Shown piece after piece: positions 33,699 to 44,597 of a DNA stretch of 64,000 nt; within the stretch, counting starts at the first letter, position 1; every line of letters begins with the position of its first letter. Source of the stretch: Pohlia nutans (Eukaryota > Streptophyta > Bryopsida > Bryales > Mniaceae); assembly GCA_022496805.1 (NCBI GenBank), contig CM040091.1, positions 24,108,336 through 24,172,335 on the forward strand, given 5' to 3'. The notes beneath the pieces are model-generated. The model worked only from the letters and a program-made list of their open reading frames with translations. It was not told the origin of the DNA and ran no database searches. The position numbers and the translations under genes were made by a program.

Positions 33699-34706
33699 AT
33701 GGCTATTCCAGATGAAATTCGTGCACGTATTGTGGGTTTGAGTGAGGGAGGGAAGAAAGGAGTTGAAATTGTAGCTATTGTTGGAGTCCCTGTTAGAACA
33801 GTTCAGAGGTTGGTGAAGAATTTTTGAGAAAATGGAACCTACAAAAGCAAAACGTGTGCCAAAAAATATGGAAATTTTTTTAGTGATAGAGATGTTCGTG
33901 GTATAAAACGTGTTTTACAAGCTAATCGTCGCATCACGCTCTCTGACATTACTAATATGTGTCCTACTAAAGTATGTAGAAATACTATTCGAAAGGCTTT
34001 ATATGATAGTGGCATTCACAGTCAAATTGCAGTCAAAAAACCTTTTTTGACACCTCGCCACATGTCTCAACGATTGGCTTTTGCTCAAAAGTATTGTCGA
34101 TGGAGTGCAGAAGATTGGGAGCAAGTTGTTTGGACAGATGAGTCCACTTTTGAAGTTGGAAAAAACTCTAGACAAATTCATGTTTGGAGAACTGTGTCTG
34201 AGCGCTATGCTTCAAGTTGTATAGTTCTAACTTTCAAGAGTGGGAGGACTTCTTTGATGATTTAGGGTGCATTTTCTGGAGGGCAGAAGTCACAACTTGT
34301 TTTTATGCCTAAAGATCGGCGCTCTGCAAAGGATTTTGTTGAAGTGGTTTACAATGGGGAGTTGCTTCATTTTATGGAAAAAGTACCACAAGGATTACTC
34401 ATGAAAGATGGTGCACCTGTCCATAGAAGCAAACTATGTGAAGAATGGAGGCAAGCACACCGTCTAGAGAAGCTTAATTGGCCCGCAAACTCTCCTGATC
34501 TCAATCCAATTGAGAATCTTTGGAAGATTTTGAAAAATGCAGTTCAACATGGTTCAATATGCCCTAAAAATACAAGTGACTTAAGAGTAGTTATTGAAAG
34601 AGAGTGGAAGATTATTAGTGGTCAAAAGCTCCATCTGCTATGTCATACCATGCCTACTGAGTTACAAGCAGTGATAGAGGCAAGTAGAGTACATACAAGT
34701 TTGTAG
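33699..34706 (+). pseudogene. Tc1-like DD34E transposase with two stop codons
   Basis: Cuts and pastes the element. 336 codons in one frame. A helix-turn-helix region is at residues about 1-115. The catalytic triad is WTDEST (Asp), MKDGAP (Asp) and NPIENLW (Glu), with 34 residues between the second Asp and the Glu, the DD34E spacing of Tc1-type enzymes. Stops are TGA at 33825 and TAG at 34263. The second stands where Tc1 transposases usually have Trp (MI-W-GAFS), which fits a G to A change. Length and triad are otherwise normal, so the decay is light. Confidence 0.93.
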
Positions 34707-34715
34707 ATTGTGAGT

Positions 34716-35272
34716 TATTTTTTTTGTGTAAGCTTTTTGAGCTTGAATTTTGGCACACTTGTCATTAACATGTAGCTTATCTTGTGACAAGAATTTCATG
34801 GCAAATGGGCCATTTTTTAGCCATTGGGAGGGTGTCAAAGTTGGTTGTACAGTGAAAATGATTTCCACAAGCATACCGCAAAATAACACATGTTGGTAGA
34901 TTGGGAATATCTTCTTTTTAACTATTTTTTTAGACTTGAGATTTTTACCATACATTATTAACACAAATTGGTTTCTACCAAAAAACATCAAAGTAAGGAA
35001 TTTTTTTTCAATTCTTAGGAGGGTGTCGAAGTTGGTAGGAGTGAAACTCTTTCCACAGCTACCTATATTGGTAGATTTTGAATAACTTTTTTTTGGTGAA
35101 TTATTTGGCTTTGAAATTTGGTAGGCATACTAACAACTTGATTTCAGGTTCATGGTAAACAATTCAAGGTAAAATACCAATTTTTGATCTCTCTAGAGGC
35201 TTTCAAAGTGGGCACACTTGAATTTTTTTCCACTGGGATACCAAAAACGCCATTCTGCCTTGGACCCTACTG
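34716..35272 (-). repeat. Right terminal inverted repeat of the Tc1-like element
   Basis: Partner of 32744-33299. The transposase stop codon (34704-34706) lies just inside its inner edge. Confidence 0.92.
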
Positions 35273-35274
35273 TA

Positions 35275-35451
35275 CATCGGCTTCATTTTTGTTATTCATC
35301 AAACATTTTATAACGAATCTTTTAAAAAAAACATAGTGAAAAAGAACAAAATAGTAAGAAATTCCTCGAGATCCAAGCCAAAAAAAAAGTTTTCTATTTC
35401 AAACATTGTAATCATTTTTGGTGAAATTTTCTAAAACTAATATAAATATAA

Positions 35452-35461
<10 letters not shown>
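35275..35461. other. Short AT-rich spacer
   Basis: No gene. It ends in a (TAAATA)-like run that leads into the TA microsatellite. Confidence 0.5.

Positions 35462-35544
<83 letters not shown>
35462..35544. repeat. TA dinucleotide microsatellite
   Basis: About 80 bp of pure TA. A shorter TA run follows the foldback element at 36925-36954. Tyr-Ile repeat frames here are artefacts. Confidence 0.97.
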
Positions 35545-35547
<3 letters not shown>

Positions 35548-36921
35548 TGACGAGCAAAACTGAGTATTGATTTGAAACTTTTCCATTCAAACAACCATAT
35601 CATGAGCATCAATGGGCAAAGTCCAAAAGTGAATTTGCAAAAGTTGTAGTGTGCGACATATGACACATTACTACCGAAGTTTGAAGAGAAACTCAATTGT
35701 GATTTGAAAGAAAATGAATTTCAAAGTTAGCCATGTCTAAAACTCGGTTTTGTGCGCTACAAGTTGGAAGTACTTTAAATTTTGTGAATTTTTTCTTATA
35801 GTTTCAATAAAACTTTTTGTGCCTTGACATGTTGGTATATATCGTTTTAGACTGTTGTACGCAAAAATTGAAGGAAGTTGACATTTATAGAATTTAAGAT
35901 ATCGACAATTTGACAAACATGCAAATGATGTTGGTTTTCACGATATTTGAATTTTTTTTTGGATTTGAGAGTTTGGGACTACATTGGCCATTGTATAGAG
36001 AGCATAGGTTGCAATATGACCATTGTTACATCTTAATGCCTTTACATTTGAAATAGTTGTTGAATAGCCAAAGTGTTCAATTTATATATTAGAGTTGTAT
36101 GATGCAGTTTTTTGGTTTGACTTTTTTGTACAAAGTCTAGGGTTCATGATGCACATACTCAATTAACTAATTCAAAAATTTGTTTTTTTTGTGTTCAGTA
36201 TCATCAAAATATTGTCAATTTTATGAAAGTCAGTGTAATTTCTGGCAGTTTTGAATTTTTTGATGATATGGAAAATAATATGTTTTTTAATTTTGATTTG
36301 TAGGATTGATTATGTGCGTCATAAACTCTAGTTTTCGTACAAAAATCCTAAACCAAAAAACTACATCGTATAGCTCCAATATATAAATTGAACGCATTGG
36401 CCTATTCAACAACTATTTCAAATGTAAAGGTATTAAGATGTAACAATGGTCATATTGCAACCTATGCTCTCTATACAATGGCTAATGCAGTCCCAAACTC
36501 TCAAATCGAAAAAAAAATTCAAATATCGTGAAAACCAACATCATTTGCATGTTTGTCAAATTGTCGATATTTTAAATTCTATAAATGTCAACTTCCTTCA
36601 ATTTTTGCGTACAACAGTCTAAAACGATGTATACCAACATGCCAAGGCACAAAAAGTTTTATTGAAGCTATAAGAAAAAATTCACAAAATTTAAAGTACT
36701 TCCAACTTGTAGCGCACAAAACCGAGTTTTAGACATGGCTAACTTTGAAATTCATTTTCTTTCAAATCACAATTGAGTTTCTCTTCAAACTTCGGTAGTA
36801 ATGTGTTATATGTCGCACACTACAACTTTTGCAAATTCACTTTTGGACTTTGCCCATTGATGCTCATGATATGGTTGTTTGAATGGAAAAGTTTCAAATC
36901 AATACTCAGTTTTGTTTGTAA

Positions 36922-36924
<3 letters not shown>
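35545..36924. mobile_element. Foldback element, about 1.38 kb, arms of about 600 bp, no ORF
   Basis: Starts CAGTGACGAGCAAAACTGAG; the complement of the right end starts CACTTACAAACAAAACTGAG. The arms match (about 35545-36150 against 36320-36924) around a loop of about 170 bp. The CAGT start and TA flanks suggest a non-autonomous Tc1/mariner relative. There is no coding capacity. Confidence 0.85.
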
Positions 36925-36954
<30 letters not shown>

Positions 36955-36958
<4 letters not shown>

Positions 36959-37373
36959 TCGTAGAAGAAATGGGCATTTGATATGCTTTTATGAAATGTA
37001 AGCATAAAAATTTGGGAACTAAATTAATTAATTAAGAAGTAAAACAGAAGTCCATGCCTCAAATTGCAGACAGAATTATTGTACTTTGCACAATCAAAGG
37101 ATTAAATGGCATCTGTGCATTCATGATCAGGCTGCAGCTTCAGTGCTGGCAATTATACAAGCCAGGATGTGCACTCAAAACAGCATCACCATCTCCTCAT
37201 TTGGCTTTCATGCTCTAACTGTACAATTGAGCTCATGCGTAGGATGCCTCAGATTTGCACTTCACAAAGGTGAAGACCTCAGAAAATTCCTCTAAAATGG
37301 GTTTCTACGACAAGCTTGCAGCTCTCCAATACATTTGAACTCCTTTGGACAATATAAGGACGTTAGTTCATAC
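36955..37373. other. Spacer, nothing recognisable
   Basis: No repeat or gene that I can support. It lies downstream of the host gene on the minus strand. Confidence 0.5.
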
Positions 37374-37621
37374 TAACCCCTAAGCGTCTAAAACGCCCAA
37401 TATGGCCATTTCCATCACTGAACTTTGCAACGATGGCATTTTCTCATTTTACCTCGGTTTTCTAATTGCAATACATCATCTTAGAGCTCTTGTTCTATAC
37501 TACAAGATCAACTGTGCCGATTGCATCAAACTGAAGTCATTTTCACACAAACAGATGATTTGCAGCAGGGGGTCCAATTTTCCTATACTACAGATAATAC
37601 ACAGTGGACGCTTAGGGGTTA
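37374..37621. repeat. Segment bounded by a 15-bp perfect inverted repeat (MITE-like)
   Basis: TAACCCCTAAGCGTC at 37374-37388 and its exact complement at 37607-37621 bound 248 bp. The right repeat supplies the stop codon of the host gene on the minus strand (TAA at 37619-37621). A clear target duplication is not visible. Confidence 0.6.
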
Positions 37622-40486
37622 AGGAGGTCTACTGTCGATCATACTAGAACCAGTTCTGAAAATCTGCTGCAACGCTCCACCTAACGAGATTTCTGTGCCA
37701 AGGGCAGTGGATGCTCGTGAAGGTGGTCGGGCTGTGCCGCGCAGAAAGTCAGGTCCTTGCTGTTCAACCCGCTTGCAAAGAGCTTCATATCTTTCGAGAA
37801 CAATGTTGAGTGCCCTCTTCATCTCCCGGACCTCAACCTTCAAGTACTGCACTGTAACTCCAAAGAACAAACAATCATCAGAACGTAAACCCCTAAAGGA
37901 CCAAGCGTCCATATTCTGGATGATGAGTGATAAATACTAAAGGACCAAGCGTCTATATTCTGCATGATGAATGATAAATATCCATAAGATTTCATTTATC
38001 AAGTCACTTATTGCAATCCAAAAAAGTACTACATAATTCTATGGCAAGATAGCTTCATGCATGTGTGAACTTTGTTGAAAGGGGATGATTTGTGGAATTT
38101 TTTATGCCTCATTTCATATTGAAGTGATTCACCAAAAGTTTCTAAGATCTTAGTTCAAAAGTGCTCTTGAAAAAAATCAGCTCATAAAATTATGCAACCA
38201 AAAAATCTCCAAAAATCACTACACTTAAAGTATTACATTTCAACACATCACAACAAATTTCATCCATAGATTTTCAATATCTTATTCGTAATCAAATTAC
38301 AAAAGAATTTTGAATTTTAAGTTTCAAATTTTATACAAAAATATTGGTGAAGGCAATCATAGATCTAACCATATGGATAGAATCTAAAATTCATAATGTA
38401 CAACTTTCATTCATACATATATCCTCCTAGGTCAAAATATCCCTCCTAGTTGCATTTTATAATGGATCTTTGCAGTTATCCAAATCTGGAGAGGGATATA
38501 GTCCTTTAGGGGTTAAAATATGTGGTATAAGCTACAGCAAAACATGCGAAACTGAAGAAGTAGATATACCATCTTGAAGGTGTACAGCACTAGTCTTCAT
38601 GACCGATGCTGAGTAATTGAGTCGCTGCAACAATTTCATTGCGACTGCTTCCACTGCATCTATCTTGAAACCAATTTCTTCCTGTGCCCCAAACAACGCT
38701 GAGTAATATTTACAGGAAATCTCAACACTGCTGACATATTGACATAGAAGTCTGTTTTTGAACAATTAAATATTTTAAAACCAAACAAACAACAAGGAAG
38801 CAACGCTTAACATCAAGTGATCAACCAAGTAGCGCCAATGAGCTGGCGGAAATGAATGTAAATTCATTGCAAGTCGGTACCAATTTTCTAATTGACACAG
38901 TGCAGTGCAGGCATTTAGTAACTGATTCCAGTCAGCTAATACTTGGCAATACTTGGCGGGCCCAAATAGAAATGTAGAAATAAGTACAATACCTGGTTCT
39001 TGCTGACCTTCGCAGCAGTGAGACGTTGCCAATCCTGATACAGAGATAGTAGTGCTGCAGTCGTGGTTGCATCTACTGCACCTATTCACAGGACAACCAA
39101 ATCATCAGAAATTTCTTCAGCCATTTGGAAGGAGTTATTGCCACAATCTGATAAGGAACCTCTGAACGTCCCTAGAACTAATCCATAAATCTTTCCTGAC
39201 TAAAACCCGAATCTAATATGCTTCCGTTAAGATAAAGTCAGCACTTCCCCCACCCCCGTTCCCTTCATACCGACTCTCTTTTGAAACAAAAGAGAAATTC
39301 CTATTCTCAAACACAGTAATGAAGGAACATAGTAGACTGGTCTGCCGTGTAAATTTTATTGATTACAGACCATAATCAACGGGACCAGATTGAGACAAGT
39401 TCCGCTGCAATAGAACGTCTGTCAAACTGCTCTCCCCCACCAGCGATTTCAGTAGAGGTCCTGCCTGTCCCCACCAAGAAAAAGATCAAAACTTTCATAA
39501 GCTTTATTTGTTTTGTTTGGGCAGCCGAACCCACCTGGTGGCCATGCTATGTTGTTTACAGAGCGTGCATGAGAGACATCTGGCTTTCTCTTCTTAGGCT
39601 CCACTAACAACGCCTACCACAAAAGAGCAACAAAATTCAAACTTCAGCATTCAAAATGATTCATGCCCCTGCAATGTCAGAGAAAGCCTTGACCATGAAA
39701 GTCTCTCACATACACGGTGGGGTTTGAAATCCACGGCTGAGTAAAGGATTAAATTACATCGATCGTGGAAAAGAGCCTGTACTACCTTCATTAACCCATG
39801 GTCTTAAAATGACCAATTCAATTGATCGTATTGTGAAACATATAACTCAGATGGGGTCAATGTTTATCAGCAAAGAACATTGCATGAGCTGGATATAAAA
39901 TAAACAAAATTGAACAAAAGAAAATCCCCATGTGATCTACTTAAAACTGCTTTAAAAACATATGAGACTGAATTTGGGCTTCTTGGTCCTATAAAGGTTA
40001 ACATGTTTAAATCCTCCTGACAAAATTAACAAAATCTACAAGATGTGTTATTGCAAATTCTCATATCATACAGTATGCATCTTTACCGACACGAAAAAAA
40101 TCCTCAAACCCTAAACAGAGAATTTGGGCACTTACAACGCTTAGGTTTTGAAGACGCTCTATACAAGGATCCAGCTCTTCGGAGCTCCGTCCCGCGTTGA
40201 TAGTCTCGATTACATCCGCCAACCCCTGTAGAGGCAAACCAATCGTGACTCACAAAATTAGAGAGGCCGTATTGAATCAAAAATTAGGGTTTGGGATTCT
40301 CTAAGGGTTGGCCTTTGGGTTTTGTAAATACAATAACCCCAAAATTCCATTGCAGGTGGAGCATCAAGCCACAACAAAAGATGAAACCCTAGGCAATCAT
40401 CCGACCCTGTTTACGCCCTGGCCCACCTAATAAGCAGAATTTGAGCATACCTCTGGGGAATCCAATTTGGAGTCCGTGGCACCCAT
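37619..40486 (-). CDS. Intact six-exon host gene, 212-codon protein of unknown function
   Basis: I do not recognise the family. Exons read in order on the minus strand: 40486-40451, 40225-40136, 39613-39535, 39081-38993, 38681-38570 and 37851-37619. All borders are GT/AG and every phase joins without a stop. The product starts MGATDSKLDSPE, has a basic patch (EPKKRKPD) and SVNNIAWPPG, then helical, probably coiled-coil segments (SLYQDWQRLTAAKVSKNQ, VEVREMKRALNIVLERYEAL) and a loose C-terminus. No signal peptide or membrane segment. The helical layout would suit a small complex subunit, but that is a guess. Intron 3 holds AATAAA words, so shorter transcripts are possible. The stop codon lies in an inverted repeat, which may have replaced the original end. 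Confidence 0.85.
37890..37985. repeat. 48-bp tandem duplication in the last intron of the host gene
   Basis: AAAGGACCAAGCGTC followed by a TATTCTG and GATGATGA-like segment occurs twice in a row with a few differences. AAGCGTC also occurs in the inverted repeat at 37374 and 37607. Confidence 0.7.
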
Positions 40487-43372
40487 GGCGAAACTCCCAA
40501 ACTGAAAAGCCTATCGAACTTCAAATCGCTGAAGACATGATCGAGTGCACACTCTCATAGAACAGCCTGAGCTCAATTGTGACCTTCACCCTTGTCTTTC
40601 GATCAAGGGCAATTGGCCCTAAACCTGGGCGAGAGATCTGTAACTTACGTGTGTTGAAATCCAAGTCCTATCATCTTACTCTGGTTTGCCTTTTGCCTAA
40701 AATAGAAATGTGATTGGGTCAAAATGTGAGAGGTGACTCTTTCTTTCGCTTCTGCATGGAGGAGGGCGATTCAGATCCAAGGGCATCACATCATGGGTTA
40801 TCTCCAGCGGATTCTAAAATGACGTGGCACTTTGATGATACGACATTCTATGCATGAGATATGAGCCAACGAAGTCCGGACGTTTCAAACTTCTAGGTTA
40901 CATGCATGGGCGGTCCAAATTTGCATACTTATTTTTGGATTTTGAGGTGACCTCCCCCAATTTGTAAAGGTTTTGATTTCAATAGTGAAAAAAACCACCT
41001 ACACACTATCACCATTTGGGAGATATAAATACTTGGACTTTCCACGGGGAAGTTACATACTACATACTTTTGTAAACCACCTGCGGTCGGAGGTCAATTA
41101 TAGGTGGGCTATTTATCTAAATTTCTTAAATAATTTTCACCCTATTAATAGATAAAATGGTACTTTGAGGCATTTTCCAAGACCCTATAGGTAAATATAA
41201 TTTCCACCATTAAGTTATTTTATAGACCCTATTATATTTATAAATTGGACCGTTTATCAAAATCCTGGATTTTCAGCATAAATTGAACTTAATCGGACAT
41301 AACAAAACGACAATAATACATGAACGTAACTTTCAAAGAATAACGACTGTGCTTAGTGCCTAAAATGTTTGATGGTAGGTTTAAGTGAGAAATGCATGTT
41401 GTGAGAGGAAACATGCGGCACTACCACCCCGTCCTAGCCTTGTGAATCTCATTTGTCACCTAATGCTAAAATTCATCATAAAGCCAAATAATTCAACCTT
41501 CATTTGTGGTTCATTCTAAGCCATTGGCTAACTTCGACAATTTTTAATCAATTGAGGCAATTCTCATTCAATCCAAAGATTTTCATTAGAACTCACATAA
41601 ATTCTTTGTTCTTCTGAATATTTGAGACCCTACTTTATTAATAAAAATAGAATACTACCTATACTTTTCACCTACCCTACTTTAGTTATAATACTGTATA
41701 GGCCATTTCATTCAGGCTATGGTATTTCTAAAATTTGTACAAATTTTTGCTCCAATGAATTAAATGTACCCTATATTTTTTCTCACGTGGTTTAATAAAA
41801 TTTTGAGAGTGACCTCCCCGGGGGACTTTCTAAAATTGAGTTGACTTTTTTTATATATGAGGAGTATGAACTTTTGGATATGACATACCCCCCCCATTTT
41901 AGAGCATTGTGATTCTAGTGGTGTGTTTAGATTTCTCCCAAAATGTACGGTTTAGATGTTATAGGAGGTGTAATAATGGCCTTTAGGGTTTCTAGAAACT
42001 TCTATTTTTGAAAATTTAAAATTTGGATGTAATCTACCTCTCCATTTTTGAGGGTTGTGATTCCAATGGTAAAAAAAACCACTATAGCACTATCACCATT
42101 TGGGAGATATGACAAGGTTGACTTTCTCCAAGGTTGTTGTTTTTGGCAGCCTAAGACTTTTAAAGTCATTATTTTGGAACTTTGGGGATACCCTCTTCCA
42201 CTAATTACGGCATTAGGGTTTAGAGTTTAGGGTACCTAGGACGGGTGGGAGGGACATCTCCAACCAGGGCTTTTTTTATTCTTTCCATACCAAACTTGAA
42301 CTTGATGCAATACATACAGGATGCCAACCAAATACACGTCACTGCAGTATCTTTGCAATGTTATTTTCCTCATAGTTTCAGACTTTCAGTGCATCACATA
42401 ATTTCAAATTTTGATATTTTAAAGTTAAGTCACTGCACTTTGCAAGTAACTCCTTTTCTTATGTGTATTAATTCTTGTATTTATAACTCTCAACACATTC
42501 AAAGAAAAATAACTCAACAAGTTTCATGATTTTGAGATCTTTGAAGCTAAAGCTTCATGAATCCAACATATTGATCTGCGATTACTAAGAGACTAATATC
42601 TTAATCAAGTCTAAATATTACGAGAAAATTCAATTCTCTCTGTAAAATATATAGTGCTATAAGTTGTTAAAAGGTGTTGTAAAGTTGGGTTGAAATCTTC
42701 TGAGAGGGTGTGATTCTCACATGTCCTCATGAAACAACCCAAAACCAAGGTAAAGAGTTAGTTTTGTAGACAAGGTGTCTTAAGATCACACAACTTGTTA
42801 TCACTGTCACAAAAAAAAACTCAATCACCATGCATTTAACACTGACTCAATTAATCAACTCATGCAACATTTATATTTGTCATGACATAACATGTTGGCT
42901 GGGTATATTAGTAGCCATAAGAGACACACTACATCACCTCAACTACTGTAAAGACCAATCCATGTGTTTTTGATCTTGCAAAACTACTTCAATCCTTATA
43001 CATGACATATACAGATTGGTGTTTGCTACAGTTAAGCCAAGTGATAATGTTGGGTTCAATACTGCAGCTAGACGATGTTATATTGGGAGACATATTCTGT
43101 TCAAGAATCACAGCTAGACCAAGTCCCGCTCAAAATTCAGCCTCTCTCTTAGCCCATGACCTTGAGCATGTGGAGCATGACTCATACTTGCTGGTCTACA
43201 TGATGGTCCATACCTGCAGGCCAACACTTGGCATTCCAAGGAAACTTTAAACAAAACTTCCCAGATTGTTGCCTTGTGTCACAAACTGTTGTTTGTGGAC
43301 ATGCTGTAATGATGCTTTGTGATTGAGAAGTTATTCCTCAATCAACGCCTGATTTTATCAGCTTTTTGTCCG
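40487..43372. other. Intergenic AT-rich region with a diverged dispersed repeat
   Basis: It contains the upstream region of the host gene and no other gene. A diverged motif of about 100 bp, including CACTATCACCATTTGGGAG, occurs near 40951-41055 and 42038-42140, with a shorter related piece near 41888. Runs of C occur near 41889. Short open frames are not protein-like. Confidence 0.6.
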
Positions 43373-43980
43373 TGTCGTAGCACGTGATACCGGATACTCC
43401 CCTAGAGCGCATTTTTTCGTGTTAACGGCGTTCGTAGAGGTGATTTCCGGGTTATCGTTCCGCGGAGATTCTGTGAAGTGAGAGGCCTCCGGAAATCAAT
43501 CCGGGGTGGCGGCTACTACCCTAGTACCACCGTCTGATTCCCTTTTTCTTACTTAATCGGGTCTTCCCCTTCTTACTGACTGTCCCGGTCTCTTTCCAAT
43601 CCGGTTTCCTCCCGGGGAGGAATCTTACCAGCCTCCTCTCCCCGGTCCACCTTTGTAACTCAATCCGGTTTAGTTTAGCCTTTGTTAACCCTCAGAGGGT
43701 TCTCCATTTGCATTAGTAGTGCTAGATTTAAAAGACACATCCCTCCCTACTGATTTAAGTGATGGGAACTACACTACTTTCCGGTCGAACTCACAACAAC
43801 TCTTTACTCCGGGTACTTATCGTATTGTTCTTCAACTGCAGGTTTCAATCAATCCGCACCCGGTCACAGAAGCGCAACCTGGTTTTCCCTTCCCTCAAAA
43901 TTACTACAACGATTTACTAACCGGAATAGACACTGTCCGGGGAGTCCGGAACTAACCTTGGTATCTAACTATCCGACTTA
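43373..43980 (-). mobile_element. Truncated end of a family-D element
   Basis: Starts TGTCGTAGCACGTGATACC, matching the terminus of element E at 55875 and the complement of the right end of element D at 53454. About 600 bp of the non-coding end is present, then it stops next to the tail of ParB/methylase copy 3. No ORF remains. Confidence 0.85.
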
Positions 43981-43986
43981 CGGGAA

Positions 43987-44597
43987 TGCTAGGACGTGAG
44001 CCTAGAGAGAAGAGCCTGAGCCTCTGAGAGCCTGAGAGCCTAGAAAATTTTCAATTTTTTTTCGTTTTTTTCTGTAAGGGACCTATAACCGTGGATTCAG
44101 TATGTGTTGAATTTGGGTTTAGGTTAAACTTCAAATTAGACTTTTGCTTACATGTATGCAAATAGTTTATGAAAAACTTAGGGTTTAGGTATCAAGGGTG
44201 TATCGTTCGAACATTGAAAAATTATACATGAACAAGAGAGTATACAAATCAATGAGGTTTAGGGTTTAGGATTTTAGCAACGTGAAGTACAACACGGATG
44301 GCATTTAATTGGAGTGGTTTAGAGCTTAAATGTGAAATCGGTATAATTCACATACTAAAACTATGCAAATTAATAATGAAAATTTGAGGGTCTAAGGGTT
44401 TAGGGTGTAGAGAGGATACATTCAAAATTGCAACATGAACAAAGGAGTGAACAAATCAATGAGGTAAGAGAATAGAATGGTTTAGCAATGTGAAGTACAA
44501 CACATTTGTAAAAATCCAAAGTAGTGGCCCTTTTAGTCTCACTACAAATATAAAATAGAAAGTAGTACAAATATGTGGAGAGAGCATGAAGTTGCTC
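43987..44597 (-). other. 3' flank and GGCTC tail of ParB/methylase copy 3
   Basis: On the minus strand, downstream of the stop codon, AT-rich sequence with TTTAGGG-like words leads to a GGCTC/CTCAGG-rich tail (44042-43993) ending in CTAGCA at 43987-43992. The order matches the flank and tail of copies 1 and 2 although the sequence is diverged. Confidence 0.6.

Larger units (their letters stand above)
32744..35272 (+). mobile_element. Tc1/mariner-like transposon with 556-bp terminal inverted repeats
   Basis: Ends CAGTAGGGTCC and GGACCCTACTG, flanked by TA on both sides (32742-32743, 35273-35274), the usual Tc1/mariner target. The inverted repeats span 32744-33299 and 34716-35272 and are nearly identical, far longer than the short repeats of many Tc1 elements. 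One transposase lies between them. Confidence 0.92.

Noticed and set aside
35399..35696. Tyr-Ile repeat proteins
   Set aside because: Translation of the TA microsatellite.
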